DNA of 44,079 nt from Streptomycetaceae bacterium (GTDB lineage Bacteria; Actinomycetota; Actinomycetes; Nanopelagicales; Nanopelagicaceae), in contig QYPT01000081.1 in NCBI GenBank assembly GCA_007280125.1, forward strand, positions 1 through 44,079. Direction: 5' to 3'. The position numbers and the translations under genes are program-made. Below the pieces are notes generated by a model. It did not search any database. It was not told where the DNA came from and saw only the letters and a program-made list of their open reading frames with translations. How positions within the stretch are numbered: the first letter of the stretch is position 1; every line of letters begins with the position of its first letter. Shown in pieces: positions 29,965-39,048 of the stretch.

Positions 29965-30032
29965 GCGTGAAATATTAACCTTATGCGTGAAATTTTGTCT
30001 ATAACTATTGTTTTTTGATGACTTTTCCCTAC

Positions 30033-30060
30033 TTGCTGTTAATTTATAGTTCGATAGAAT
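30033..30060 (+). promoter_or_regulatory. Possible sigma-70-type promoter for the aminotransferase gene
   Basis: TTGCTG-N16-TAGAAT about 75 bp upstream of the likely ATG. Confidence 0.3.
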
Positions 30061-30134
30061 AACGACACAAATAGGCTCGGTTAGGAGCGTATTTCTTGTT
30101 TTCTGGCAGATCCAGGAATCGGGACGTACAAAAA

Positions 30135-31529
30135 ATGCAAACCAATGCAAACCACGCAGATACATTTCGATCATTTCCTAAACATTCAAAACCATTATCA
30201 GAAGAAAAGGTAGACGCTCTTTTAGTTCAGGAGTGGGCCCGCTTCAAAGATGATACCGCCGCTTCGGGCGTAGAAAGCAAACTAGCTTACGAATCTCTCC
30301 CACTTGGTGTCACTTCAAGCTTTCAGCATTGGGATCCGTATCCAATTTCCATTGTCTCCGCTAAGGGCGCATGGATGACCGATGTCGATGGTCGCCAACT
30401 TCTTGATCTCTCTATGGGATTCGGAGCAATGCTGGTGGGACATCTAAATCCTGCCGTTGTCGAAGAAGTCACGAAGGCCCTCAGTGTCGGAATGCTCTTT
30501 GTTACACCTTCGCCAATTTCTCGCGATGCCGCTCAACGCGTGTGCAAACGTTTTGCAATAGATCAGGTTCGATTTACTAACTCTGGTACTGAAGCAACAA
30601 TGTACGCAGTTCGCCTAGCGCGAGCAGTCTCCAATAAGACCGACATACTTAAGATTGAGGGCGGCTACCACGGTAGTTATGACCCTCTTATGACTTCAAG
30701 CAAGCCATCCTTGGATAAAGCTGGGCCTGCAGATGAGCCAACTGCTGTCTATCAAAGTGGCGCTGTTTCTGGTGAAGTATTTGTTGTTCCTTTTAACAAT
30801 CTGCCGGCCGTTGAGAAGATCTTCAAAGCACATGCATCAACAATCGCTTGTTTCATTCTCGAACCAGTTCTTGAAAACCTTGGCATTGTTTTACCTGATG
30901 CAGGATATCTAGAAGGTGTCCGAGCACTGTGTGATCAATACAAAGTTGTTCTGATTTTTGATGAAGTGAAAACTGGACTCACTGCTGGACCACAAGGTGC
31001 AGCGCAACGTCTAGGTGTTCGTCCTGACCTCATCTGCCTTGCTAAATCAATTGGTGGCGGAGTTCCTCTTGCTGCTTTTGGTGGCAAGAAGGAATATATG
31101 GATGCAGTTACCGATGGTCGTCTTGCGCACTTTGGAACCTTCAACGGTAATCCACTAGCGATGGCTGGTATTCGTGCAGTCGATAACATCTGTACTGACG
31201 AAGCTCTTGCCAATGCGGAGAATTACAACTTGCAGGCGCTTAATCGCATCAGTGACATCATTGAAGAGTATGAATTACCAGCCCATACTGTTGGTTTTGG
31301 TGTCAAAGGTTGCATTACATGGTCGACAACACCTGTTCGCAATTACCGTGACTACAAAGCAACTGACTTCAAAGTCGCGGAGCTATCATGGTTATGGTCA
31401 CTTAACCGCGGCATCATTACGCCTCCGGGACTTGATGAGCAATGGTTGATTAGTTTGGCTCATGGCCAGGCTGAAATCGATCTCCTAGTTGAAGACTTTA
31501 GAGAGTTGGCAGAAGCGCTCAGAAGCTAG
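30135..31529 (+). CDS. Class III aminotransferase, glutamate-1-semialdehyde 2,1-aminomutase-like
   Basis: RFTNSGTEATMYAVRLARA; KIEGGYHGSYDP; LIFDEVKTG; AKSIGGGVPLAAFGGKKEYMD. Confidence 0.9.
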   Translation: MQTNANHADTFRSFPKHSKPLSEEKVDALLVQEWARFKDDTAASGVESKLAYESLPLGVTSSFQHWDPYPISIVSAKGAWMTDVDGRQLLDLSMGFGAMLVGHLNPAVVEEVTKALSVGMLFVTPSPISRDAAQRVCKRFAIDQVRFTNSGTEATMYAVRLARAVSNKTDILKIEGGYHGSYDPLMTSSKPSLDKAGPADEPTAVYQSGAVSGEVFVVPFNNLPAVEKIFKAHASTIACFILEPVLENLGIVLPDAGYLEGVRALCDQYKVVLIFDEVKTGLTAGPQGAAQRLGVRPDLICLAKSIGGGVPLAAFGGKKEYMDAVTDGRLAHFGTFNGNPLAMAGIRAVDNICTDEALANAENYNLQALNRISDIIEEYELPAHTVGFGVKGCITWSTTPVRNYRDYKATDFKVAELSWLWSLNRGIITPPGLDEQWLISLAHGQAEIDLLVEDFRELAEALRS

Positions 31530-31538
31530 TTTTGAGCG

Positions 31539-31591
31539 ACAACAAAGGGGGGGTATCCCGCGAATTCGCTGGTACTTCCCCTTTGTTGTCT
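31539..31591 (+). terminator. Long hairpin downstream of the aminotransferase gene
   Basis: GACAACAAAGGGGGGGTA / TACTTCCCCTTTGTTGTC: 18-bp stem on the plus-strand RNA with two G-U pairs; 13 bp perfect at the base. No strong U-tract. Confidence 0.6.
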
Positions 31592-31646
31592 TAACAAACA
31601 CACTTTCCTTACTCTAGAAAACCCATTGCCTTCTTACAATTAAAGG

Positions 31647-33890
31647 ATGAGGGCAACCGGAAAAGAGAAGGTGCCATACGCGCCGATACCTGCATCTCTT
31701 TCACCTTCGCGCGTATCACTTGGCTCGTTCTTTCAAAAACGTGAAGGCTTAGCTCAAGTATTAGCTGTCATAGGAATACTGTGCGGTGGAAGTTATTTAG
31801 TGTGGCGATTACTCGTCACTTCGCACAACGTTCCGTTTTGGACATTTACCCCGCTATTCGTTGCAGAAATCTATGGGTATATAAGTTTCTTAATCTTTGT
31901 CTTGGACTCTTGGCGGTTACCTGCTTCACCAAGATTGCCCGTATATGACAGAACATGCGATGTAATCATCCCAACATATAACGAAGATATTGATATTTTG
32001 GAACCGACAATCATCGGAGCTCTGCAAATTCGAGGGCAAATCACTGTTTGGTTACTCGATGATGGTAACCGTCCTGAAATGAAAGCATTGGCAGATAGAT
32101 ACGCGATCAAATATCTCACACGTACCGGAAATGAACACGCTAAAGCTGGAAATATTAATGCAGCGCTCCCGCACTTAAAGGGTGAGCTCCTTCTTGTATT
32201 AGATGCAGACCACGTGGCTGCGCCTGATTTTCTAGAAGCAACAAGTGGTTACTTTGTAAATCCCAAAGTTGCACTTGTACAAACTGCACACTCTTTTAGG
32301 AATCACAATTCCATCATGCACCAAGAACAGGGCAGAAACGAACAATCTCTTTTCTTTGATGTTTTATTACCTGAGCGCAACCGTTTAAAATCAGTATTTT
32401 GGTGTGGGTCTGCGGCAATCCTGCGAAGAAGCGCGTTAATGGAAATTGGGGGTCTCGCAACAGTTACGGTTACTGAAGACTATGAAACTTCTCTACACCT
32501 ACGGTTAAAAGGCTACTTAGGGATTTACCACAACGAACACTTAATCCAAGGATTGGCTCCTGACAATTTAACTTCTTATGTGATCCAGCGATTTCGATGG
32601 GCACAGGGTAATTTGCAATTGTTTCGTCCTAGCATGCGTCTACCATGGCGTAAGGAGTTAGGAATATTAGAAAGAATCTCTAATACTGGAGGACTCCTGT
32701 ACTACCTCTCTCCTTTTCAGAAACTTATCTACTCTGGCAATTTGGTCGCCGTGGTTTTCTTTGGAGTTCTTCCTGTTGGTTATGTCGGTGGCTGGTTTAT
32801 CGTCTTCTGGGGAATCGCTTCCTTTACGAATATTCTTGCAGTGACGGCCCTCGAGCGCGGTACAACAAGCCCAGTTGAAGGCGTGAGAAACCTCTTTCTA
32901 GCTTTCGAAGCCTACTTTCGTGCAACATCTGTTTTGTGGACGAAAGCCAAAGTTCCTTTTCTAGTCACACCGAAGAATGAGGTGGATTTAGGAGGATGGG
33001 CATCGGTAAGACAAATGCGTTTCGCTCTTCTGATTGGAGGAGTTTCGCTTGTCTCGGTTATAAATATCTGGATTAGTTATATCTCATTCCATTATTTCGA
33101 CTGGAGATATCTTGCTCCGCATTCAATATCAACGGTCCTAATAATCTCTTTCTTTGGACTCATGGAAGTCACGATTATTTCGCGCGCAGCATGGTCGATG
33201 TATCACAGAAGCCAAGAGAGAACCCTGTGGAGATTTCCCGTCAGACTTGAAACATATGTGAATGGAGTGTTAAGCCAGTGTGTGGACCTCCATCAGAATG
33301 GTGCCGGAATTATCACTACGGAAAAGGCGCTGGCTCTAAATCCGGATATCTACATAAAAATTGCGTGCCGCGACCTGTCGGGAAATATCGTTTGGGCGGG
33401 TGGTCAATTCCGTATCCGATCAAAGAAACTCATCGAAGGCACACAAGAAAGTGTTCGCGTGGGGGGTCGAATTACATGGGACAGCGACGAAGCAAAGACT
33501 GCAGTGATCATGCAATGTTATGTTGTAGAGCAATATGTAGCTCGGCAACATTTTTGGTTACGTCATGAGAAACGCAGGGTTGTTTTACTTCCGGCGCATA
33601 TAGATGGAATCGATGCAGAGTGCGTTGATGTGAGCACCTCCGGAGCATCCTTCGTCGCCATTGCTGCCGATTGGGGCAAACGCCAAATCGGAATTCGAAT
33701 CCCGATCTCAGTTGATGATCGATTCATTGGTACGGCCGAAATCAGGAACGTAACAGCCACATCTGGTGAAATGGTGAGAATTGGCGCAGCGGTAATGTGG
33801 CAAAACCCATACCTGCTGAAAATATTCTCTGACTCTGAAAAGCGTGATCTCAAAACACAAAAAGCTGTCGCAGGTGGGATTAAGCCGTAA
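31647..33890 (+). CDS. Cellulose-synthase-like GT2 glycosyltransferase with PilZ domain
   Basis: IPTYNEDIDILEPTI; LDADHVAAPDF; TVTEDYETSLHL; QRFRWAQGNLQ; C-terminal RHEKRR...DVSTSGASF PilZ motif. Confidence 0.92.
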   Translation: MRATGKEKVPYAPIPASLSPSRVSLGSFFQKREGLAQVLAVIGILCGGSYLVWRLLVTSHNVPFWTFTPLFVAEIYGYISFLIFVLDSWRLPASPRLPVYDRTCDVIIPTYNEDIDILEPTIIGALQIRGQITVWLLDDGNRPEMKALADRYAIKYLTRTGNEHAKAGNINAALPHLKGELLLVLDADHVAAPDFLEATSGYFVNPKVALVQTAHSFRNHNSIMHQEQGRNEQSLFFDVLLPERNRLKSVFWCGSAAILRRSALMEIGGLATVTVTEDYETSLHLRLKGYLGIYHNEHLIQGLAPDNLTSYVIQRFRWAQGNLQLFRPSMRLPWRKELGILERISNTGGLLYYLSPFQKLIYSGNLVAVVFFGVLPVGYVGGWFIVFWGIASFTNILAVTALERGTTSPVEGVRNLFLAFEAYFRATSVLWTKAKVPFLVTPKNEVDLGGWASVRQMRFALLIGGVSLVSVINIWISYISFHYFDWRYLAPHSISTVLIISFFGLMEVTIISRAAWSMYHRSQERTLWRFPVRLETYVNGVLSQCVDLHQNGAGIITTEKALALNPDIYIKIACRDLSGNIVWAGGQFRIRSKKLIEGTQESVRVGGRITWDSDEAKTAVIMQCYVVEQYVARQHFWLRHEKRRVVLLPAHIDGIDAECVDVSTSGASFVAIAADWGKRQIGIRIPISVDDRFIGTAEIRNVTATSGEMVRIGAAVMWQNPYLLKIFSDSEKRDLKTQKAVAGGIKP

Positions 33891-34541
33891 TTACAAAGGT
33901 GTTGAAGAAATCTTCCTTGCCCATTCTTTATACTCATCAGATAATTGTTGAACTTTTGCAATCTCTGAAATCTTAGAACGCTCACCGCTTTTCGCGTTAA
34001 AGATATCTTGAATTGTTATGCCGTGAGATGGACGCGATATCAAGGAAATTACATCACCTGCCGTAATGCTGCCTTCTTGAATAATACGTAGATATGTTCC
34101 TGGCCTAGCAGCGTTTGTGAAGTCTTTGATAAGTGTAGGTCTCTCCCAAAATCCTGCGAATACTCGGCAAGGTATGCGAGGTTGCGAGACTTCGAGAATT
34201 GTCGAACCAATTTCCCAACGCTCACCAATTACAGCGTGTGTAACATCCATTCCAGATGTTGTGATGTTCTCACCAAATTTTCCGTTGCCAATTTCCTGAC
34301 CAATTTCCTTTTCCCACCAATCAGAGTCTTCGCGAGCATATGCATATACAGCAGCGTGATATCCCCCGTGAACTTTGCGATCGATTATCACATCACCTTG
34401 CACACCTTCATTGGCGAGTGAGACTGGACCAGATACTGGACGCTTATCAATTCCCGTACGGCCTTTACTTCCGGTCCATTCACCTTCATGAACTATTGCG
34501 GTGACGTTAATGGAGAGGAGTTTTCCAGAGGCGCTCAACAT
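33891..34541 (-). CDS. MOSC domain-containing protein
   Basis: KRPVSGPVSLANEGVQGDVIIDRKVHGGYHAAVYAYAREDSDWWE; GKFGENITTSG. Confidence 0.94.
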   Translation of the reverse strand: MLSASGKLLSINVTAIVHEGEWTGSKGRTGIDKRPVSGPVSLANEGVQGDVIIDRKVHGGYHAAVYAYAREDSDWWEKEIGQEIGNGKFGENITTSGMDVTHAVIGERWEIGSTILEVSQPRIPCRVFAGFWERPTLIKDFTNAARPGTYLRIIQEGSITAGDVISLISRPSHGITIQDIFNAKSGERSKISEIAKVQQLSDEYKEWARKISSTPL

Positions 34542-34598
34542 ACTTGCAGACTATAGTTAAGAATCCCCAAGGAGGAGAGCCCAAGGAGGAAATTAACC

Positions 34599-35690
34599 GT
34601 GGCAATTCACGTGAGCCTACGAGATGGTTTCAAAATTGCAGGTATTGCCACCGTAACTGCCGCACTCGCGACCGGCGCAAAGAAGATCCTAATTTCTCCT
34701 GCAGGAGTACCTATAAAGAAACTCAATAACGCGCTTCCCAAGGCTTTGAAATTCTTACCTACACCGCCAACTGACCCTGCTCTTACTACTCCGGGTCTTA
34801 CTCCACTTTTTACGCCTAACAAGGATTTCTTTCGCATAGATATTGGTAATGGAATCCCAACTATTTCACTCGATTCATGGCGCTTAACTATTGGTGGAAT
34901 GGTTGATCACCCTAAAGAATTCACATACGAAGAACTTATTAGTCGCCCAATCTTTGAACTCGACGCAACTATTGCATGCGTATCTAACGAAGTTGGCGGA
35001 AAGTTAGCGGGTAATGCCCGCTGGACTGGCATAAGTTTAGATGACTTGATTCATGAAGCTGGACCTTCCAAGAACGCAGATCAAGTAATGGGATTTTCTG
35101 ACGATGGTTTTAGTGCAGGTTTTCCAATCGCCGCACTCGATGGCAGAGGAGCGATGCTCGCATTCGGCATGAACGGCGAGGTGCTTCCATTAGAGAATGG
35201 GTATCCCGCGCGAATAATTGTTCCTGGACTATTCGGCTACGTGTCCGCAACGAAATGGGTTACACAAATAGAAGTTACTCGCTTTGATCAACGCGAAGGT
35301 TATTGGATGCCGCGTGGGTGGTCCGCACAAGGTCCAATCAAACTCGCATCACGTATAGATACTCCCGAAGATTCTGGTTTTTTCTCAGTCGGAAAACCAA
35401 TTCAGCCAGGACGCAATGTCATTGCAGGTGTTGCTTGGTCATCAATGAAAAGTATTGCACGCGTAGAGGTGCGAATTAATAATGAAGCCTGGGTCGATGC
35501 AACTCTTGGACCAGAATTGGCTACGACAACATGGAGACAGTGGTGGTTGGACTGGAATGCAGTCAAAGGCACTACGGAAATCACTGTGCGCGCCACCGAT
35601 AGTTCTGGTGAAGTTCAAAGCAATAAATCAGTCGGAACAGTTCCAAATGGTTCAGAAGGTTGGCACGCAGTGAAGGTGGATATAGGCTGA
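34599..35690 (+). CDS. Molybdopterin-dependent oxidoreductase (sulfite oxidase-like)
   Basis: FFRIDIGNGIPTISLDSWRLTIGGMVDHPKEFTYEELI; TIACVSNEVGGKLAGNARWTG; C-terminal Mo-co dimerisation region. Confidence 0.92.
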   Translation: MAIHVSLRDGFKIAGIATVTAALATGAKKILISPAGVPIKKLNNALPKALKFLPTPPTDPALTTPGLTPLFTPNKDFFRIDIGNGIPTISLDSWRLTIGGMVDHPKEFTYEELISRPIFELDATIACVSNEVGGKLAGNARWTGISLDDLIHEAGPSKNADQVMGFSDDGFSAGFPIAALDGRGAMLAFGMNGEVLPLENGYPARIIVPGLFGYVSATKWVTQIEVTRFDQREGYWMPRGWSAQGPIKLASRIDTPEDSGFFSVGKPIQPGRNVIAGVAWSSMKSIARVEVRINNEAWVDATLGPELATTTWRQWWLDWNAVKGTTEITVRATDSSGEVQSNKSVGTVPNGSEGWHAVKVDIG

Positions 35691-35694
35691 TGCA

Positions 35695-36477
35695 ATGACA
35701 TCGCATGCGTTACAAAAAAGAACTGCTCTGATTACTGGTGCGGGAAACCCCGAAGGCATTGGTTTCGCTAGCGCTAAAGGACTCGGTTTATTGGGTTACC
35801 GAGTTGGAATTACATCAACAACTGATCGTATTTGGGAACGCGTTAGCGAATTAGAGGCCTTGGGAATTGAAGCTTTCGGTTTTGTTGCGGACCTCACCGA
35901 TCAAAAACAAGTTGTTGCTTTGGTCGCTGGATTCATTGCCAAATTTGAAACATTAGATGTTCTGGTAAATAACGCAGGAATGACAAGCGTTTCTTCACCT
36001 TCAGATCCAAATGAGGGGCCTTTAGAAAATTATTCGTTAACGAATTGGCATGAAGTAATGACTCGAAATGTAGACACAACAATGTTAATGACAAAGGCTG
36101 CCATTCCATTTATTAAAGCAAGCTCAGCTGGACGCGTGGTCATTGTTTCCAGCATCACTGGTCCATTTCTTGTGATGCGCAATAATGTTGGGTATGCAAC
36201 ATCAAAGACGGCGCTCGTTGGATTCACACGTGCCGTTGCCCTTGATTATGCGCACTTACCAATAACTGTAAACGCCGTTGCGCCAGGTTGGATCGCTACT
36301 TCACACGATTCAGATCATGAAATTCTTCAAGGCACTGCAGTCCCCATGAAGCGTCGTGGAACCGCCGACGAAGTTGCCTCTGCGATTATCTGGCTAGCTA
36401 GCCCTGGCGCCTCTTACATCACCGGTCAATGCATAGTTATTGATGGCGGTAATGCGCTCCCAGAAGAGCGTGCTTAA
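35695..36477 (+). CDS. SDR family oxidoreductase
   Basis: ALITGAGNPEGIGFASAKGLG; NNAGM; YATSKTALVGFTRAVALDYA; ITGQCIVIDGGNALP. Confidence 0.93.
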   Translation: MTSHALQKRTALITGAGNPEGIGFASAKGLGLLGYRVGITSTTDRIWERVSELEALGIEAFGFVADLTDQKQVVALVAGFIAKFETLDVLVNNAGMTSVSSPSDPNEGPLENYSLTNWHEVMTRNVDTTMLMTKAAIPFIKASSAGRVVIVSSITGPFLVMRNNVGYATSKTALVGFTRAVALDYAHLPITVNAVAPGWIATSHDSDHEILQGTAVPMKRRGTADEVASAIIWLASPGASYITGQCIVIDGGNALPEERA

Positions 36478-36514
36478 CCCCCATAGCTCCCATTCTTATT
36501 GATAGCATCCCGTT

Positions 36515-38233
36515 ATGGATGATTCTGCGCTTCTCAAGAAAATTCGAAATAGCGTTATCGGAGATGACCAAGTCATGCATGGTCCATATGGACAACGCCG
36601 AGTAACTTATGCCGATTACACGGCCAGTGGCCGCTCACTCTCATTTATTGAAGATTTCATTCGCGATGAAGTAATGCCGCGATATGCCAATACGCATACC
36701 GAATCTAGTGGAACAGGCTTGCAGACAACACGTTTACGTGAAGATGCACGCAGTATTATTCGCACAGCCGTGGGAGCAACCGCTGATGATGCGTTGATCT
36801 TTGCTGGATCAGGAACAACGGGAGCTGTCGATAAATTAATTGGCATACTTAATATTCGAATTCCATTTGATTTGGATAAGAAATGGCATCTTTCTGACCA
36901 TATTCCTGTTGAAGGTCGTCCTGTTGTATTTATAGGTCCCTTTGAGCATCACAGCAACGAACTTCCATGGCGCGAATCAATTGCCGATGTTGTCACTATC
37001 CACGAGGACATTGATGGGCATATCGATGTGAAGCACCTGGAACAAGAATTAGTGAAGTATCAATCTCGTTCCTTGAAGATCGGATCATTTTCTGCGGCAA
37101 GTAACGTGACTGGAATTATCACTGACACAGACGCAGTCTCCCGCCTCCTACATCAGCACGGTGCCTTTGCTTTCTGGGACTACGCCGCCGCCGCTCCTTA
37201 TGTAGAGATAAATATGCATCCCGCAGACCCATTAGCGCGCAAAGACGCCATATTCTTGAGTCCTCATAAATTTATTGGTGGACCAGGAACGCCGGGAATC
37301 CTTGTTATTAATAGAGAAATCGTCGAAAATTCTGTTCCTGCTGTTCCTGGTGGAGGCACGGTTGCTTATGTAAATACAAATGACCACCGCTACCTCTCCG
37401 ATATTGAACACCGTGAAGAAGGCGGTACGCCTGCGATTATTGAATCGATTAGAGCCGGGCTTGTATTCCAATTGAAAGACGCGGTCGGAATTTCAACAAT
37501 TCACCAACATGAAGCGAAGTATTTAAATAAAGCAATAGCAGCATTTAGTAAGGATTCTCGAGTTGAATTGCTAGGAAACCTACAAGCTGAACGCCTGTCA
37601 ATTCTCTCATTCATTTTACGTGGGCCCTCGGGCAAATATCTTCACCACAATTTTGTAGTGGCATTGCTGAATGATCTTTTCGGAATTCAATCACGTGGTG
37701 GTTGTTCTTGCGCGGGTCCTTACGGACATCGCTTGTTAGGTATTGGAGAAGAGAAGAGTCACGAGTTCGAGAGCCAAATTCTTAGTGGATGTGAGGGAAT
37801 TAAGCCTGGTTGGGTGCGAGTTAACTTAAACTATTTCGTTTCCGATGCAGTTGTAGATCACATTATTGATTCCGTTTTATTTATTGCCGAGCATGGTCAT
37901 CTATTTCTTGTTGACTATCATTTCAATACAGATACAGGGTTATGGCGCCATCGAAAAGGACCAGTAGAACCTCCAATGCGATTGAGTTCGATTTCCTATA
38001 ACAATGATGGTGAAATGACTTATCCGATTAAGCATGATCGCACTCCTGAGAGTTCATTGAAGGAATATGTAAAAGAGGCACATGAATTAGCAGCTACAAG
38101 AGTGGCAAACTCTATAACCCATGAAAACATCACCCTCTCGCAACTTATGGGTGATGAATTTGAATCATTACGCTGGTTTGAACTGCCTGTTGAGTGCATT
38201 AACACTCCGCAAATTACTCCACCAATTGCCTAA
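36515..38233 (+). CDS. Class V aminotransferase-fold PLP-dependent enzyme
   Basis: YADYTASGRSLSFIEDFI; AGSGTTGAVDKLIGIL; FEHHSNELPWRE; WDYAAAAPYVEI; LSPHKFIGGPGTPGIL; GGCSCAGPYGHRLL. Confidence 0.92.
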   Translation: MDDSALLKKIRNSVIGDDQVMHGPYGQRRVTYADYTASGRSLSFIEDFIRDEVMPRYANTHTESSGTGLQTTRLREDARSIIRTAVGATADDALIFAGSGTTGAVDKLIGILNIRIPFDLDKKWHLSDHIPVEGRPVVFIGPFEHHSNELPWRESIADVVTIHEDIDGHIDVKHLEQELVKYQSRSLKIGSFSAASNVTGIITDTDAVSRLLHQHGAFAFWDYAAAAPYVEINMHPADPLARKDAIFLSPHKFIGGPGTPGILVINREIVENSVPAVPGGGTVAYVNTNDHRYLSDIEHREEGGTPAIIESIRAGLVFQLKDAVGISTIHQHEAKYLNKAIAAFSKDSRVELLGNLQAERLSILSFILRGPSGKYLHHNFVVALLNDLFGIQSRGGCSCAGPYGHRLLGIGEEKSHEFESQILSGCEGIKPGWVRVNLNYFVSDAVVDHIIDSVLFIAEHGHLFLVDYHFNTDTGLWRHRKGPVEPPMRLSSISYNNDGEMTYPIKHDRTPESSLKEYVKEAHELAATRVANSITHENITLSQLMGDEFESLRWFELPVECINTPQITPPIA

Positions 38234-38310
38234 TACAACGATTGTGCAACAAGTTCTCATTTAGCAGTTATAGGCATGTTTTGTGAGGCTCTAACTGATA
38301 CGGTCGCGAC

Positions 38311-39006
38311 ATGTCTTACGAAACCAGTTGGAATCAATGGCGCCAAGATCGCCTCAAGGCGGTAGTTGACCCTCTTGGAAATCTTGCGTTGGTTGAAACT
38401 CGCTGGTTTGGACAAGGCGAATCAAGCACTTTAGAAGAAGCGACTAAAGGGAAACCCCAGACTGTTCTTGCGACAGAACTTGAGCGTAAAGATTTTGATG
38501 GCATTGTTGTTGCGCAAGGTCTGCGTTTATGGGATTCAAATTCTGAAAGCATCCAAGCCTTTAAAACTATTGATACCTATCCCTTTGACGCTGCTTGGGT
38601 AATCGAAGCAACTTTTACGCCGCACCCAGAAGATCGTGCGGTTGCATTTGAATATATTCGCGATAACGGTGGTACGCGTGACCTTGTTGTTCCAGGTGAC
38701 ATCTCAGCGAAAATAGATGGTGTTGATTACACACTCAACGCATTTGATGATGACGGCGTCTTGTTACTAGTTTTCGGAGACAAGACAAATGGTTCGGAGA
38801 CTTATCCAGCAGGGCGCTTTCTTTTTATTGATAAAGAAGAAGGATCAAATAAAATCATTCTCAATTTCAATCAGGCCTTTGTGCCACCTTGTGGTTTTTC
38901 GATTCATTACAACTGTCCGATGCCACCACCACAAAATCGTCTACACCTGCCCGTAAGAGCTGGAGAGAAAATTCCCGTTTTCAAAGATGGGTATGAAGTT
39001 CACTAA
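38311..39006 (+). CDS. DUF1684 domain-containing protein
   Basis: WRQDRLKAVVDPLGNLALVETRWF; YPAGRFLFIDKE; LNFNQAFVPPCGFSIHYNCPMPPPQNRL. Confidence 0.92.
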   Translation: MSYETSWNQWRQDRLKAVVDPLGNLALVETRWFGQGESSTLEEATKGKPQTVLATELERKDFDGIVVAQGLRLWDSNSESIQAFKTIDTYPFDAAWVIEATFTPHPEDRAVAFEYIRDNGGTRDLVVPGDISAKIDGVDYTLNAFDDDGVLLLVFGDKTNGSETYPAGRFLFIDKEEGSNKIILNFNQAFVPPCGFSIHYNCPMPPPQNRLHLPVRAGEKIPVFKDGYEVH

Positions 39007-39048
39007 AACCGTTCAACCAAGAAGGCAAACTACAACAGGAGGAAAGAT

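Noticed and set aside
30135-30154. ATGCAAACCA tandem duplication at the aminotransferase start
   Set aside because: Only a 10-bp repeat encoding MQTNANH; most likely trivial slippage rather than a regulatory repeat.
34544-34729. 61-aa plus-strand ORF upstream of the Mo oxidoreductase
   Set aside because: Overlaps the true gene start out of frame; highly basic nonsense sequence.
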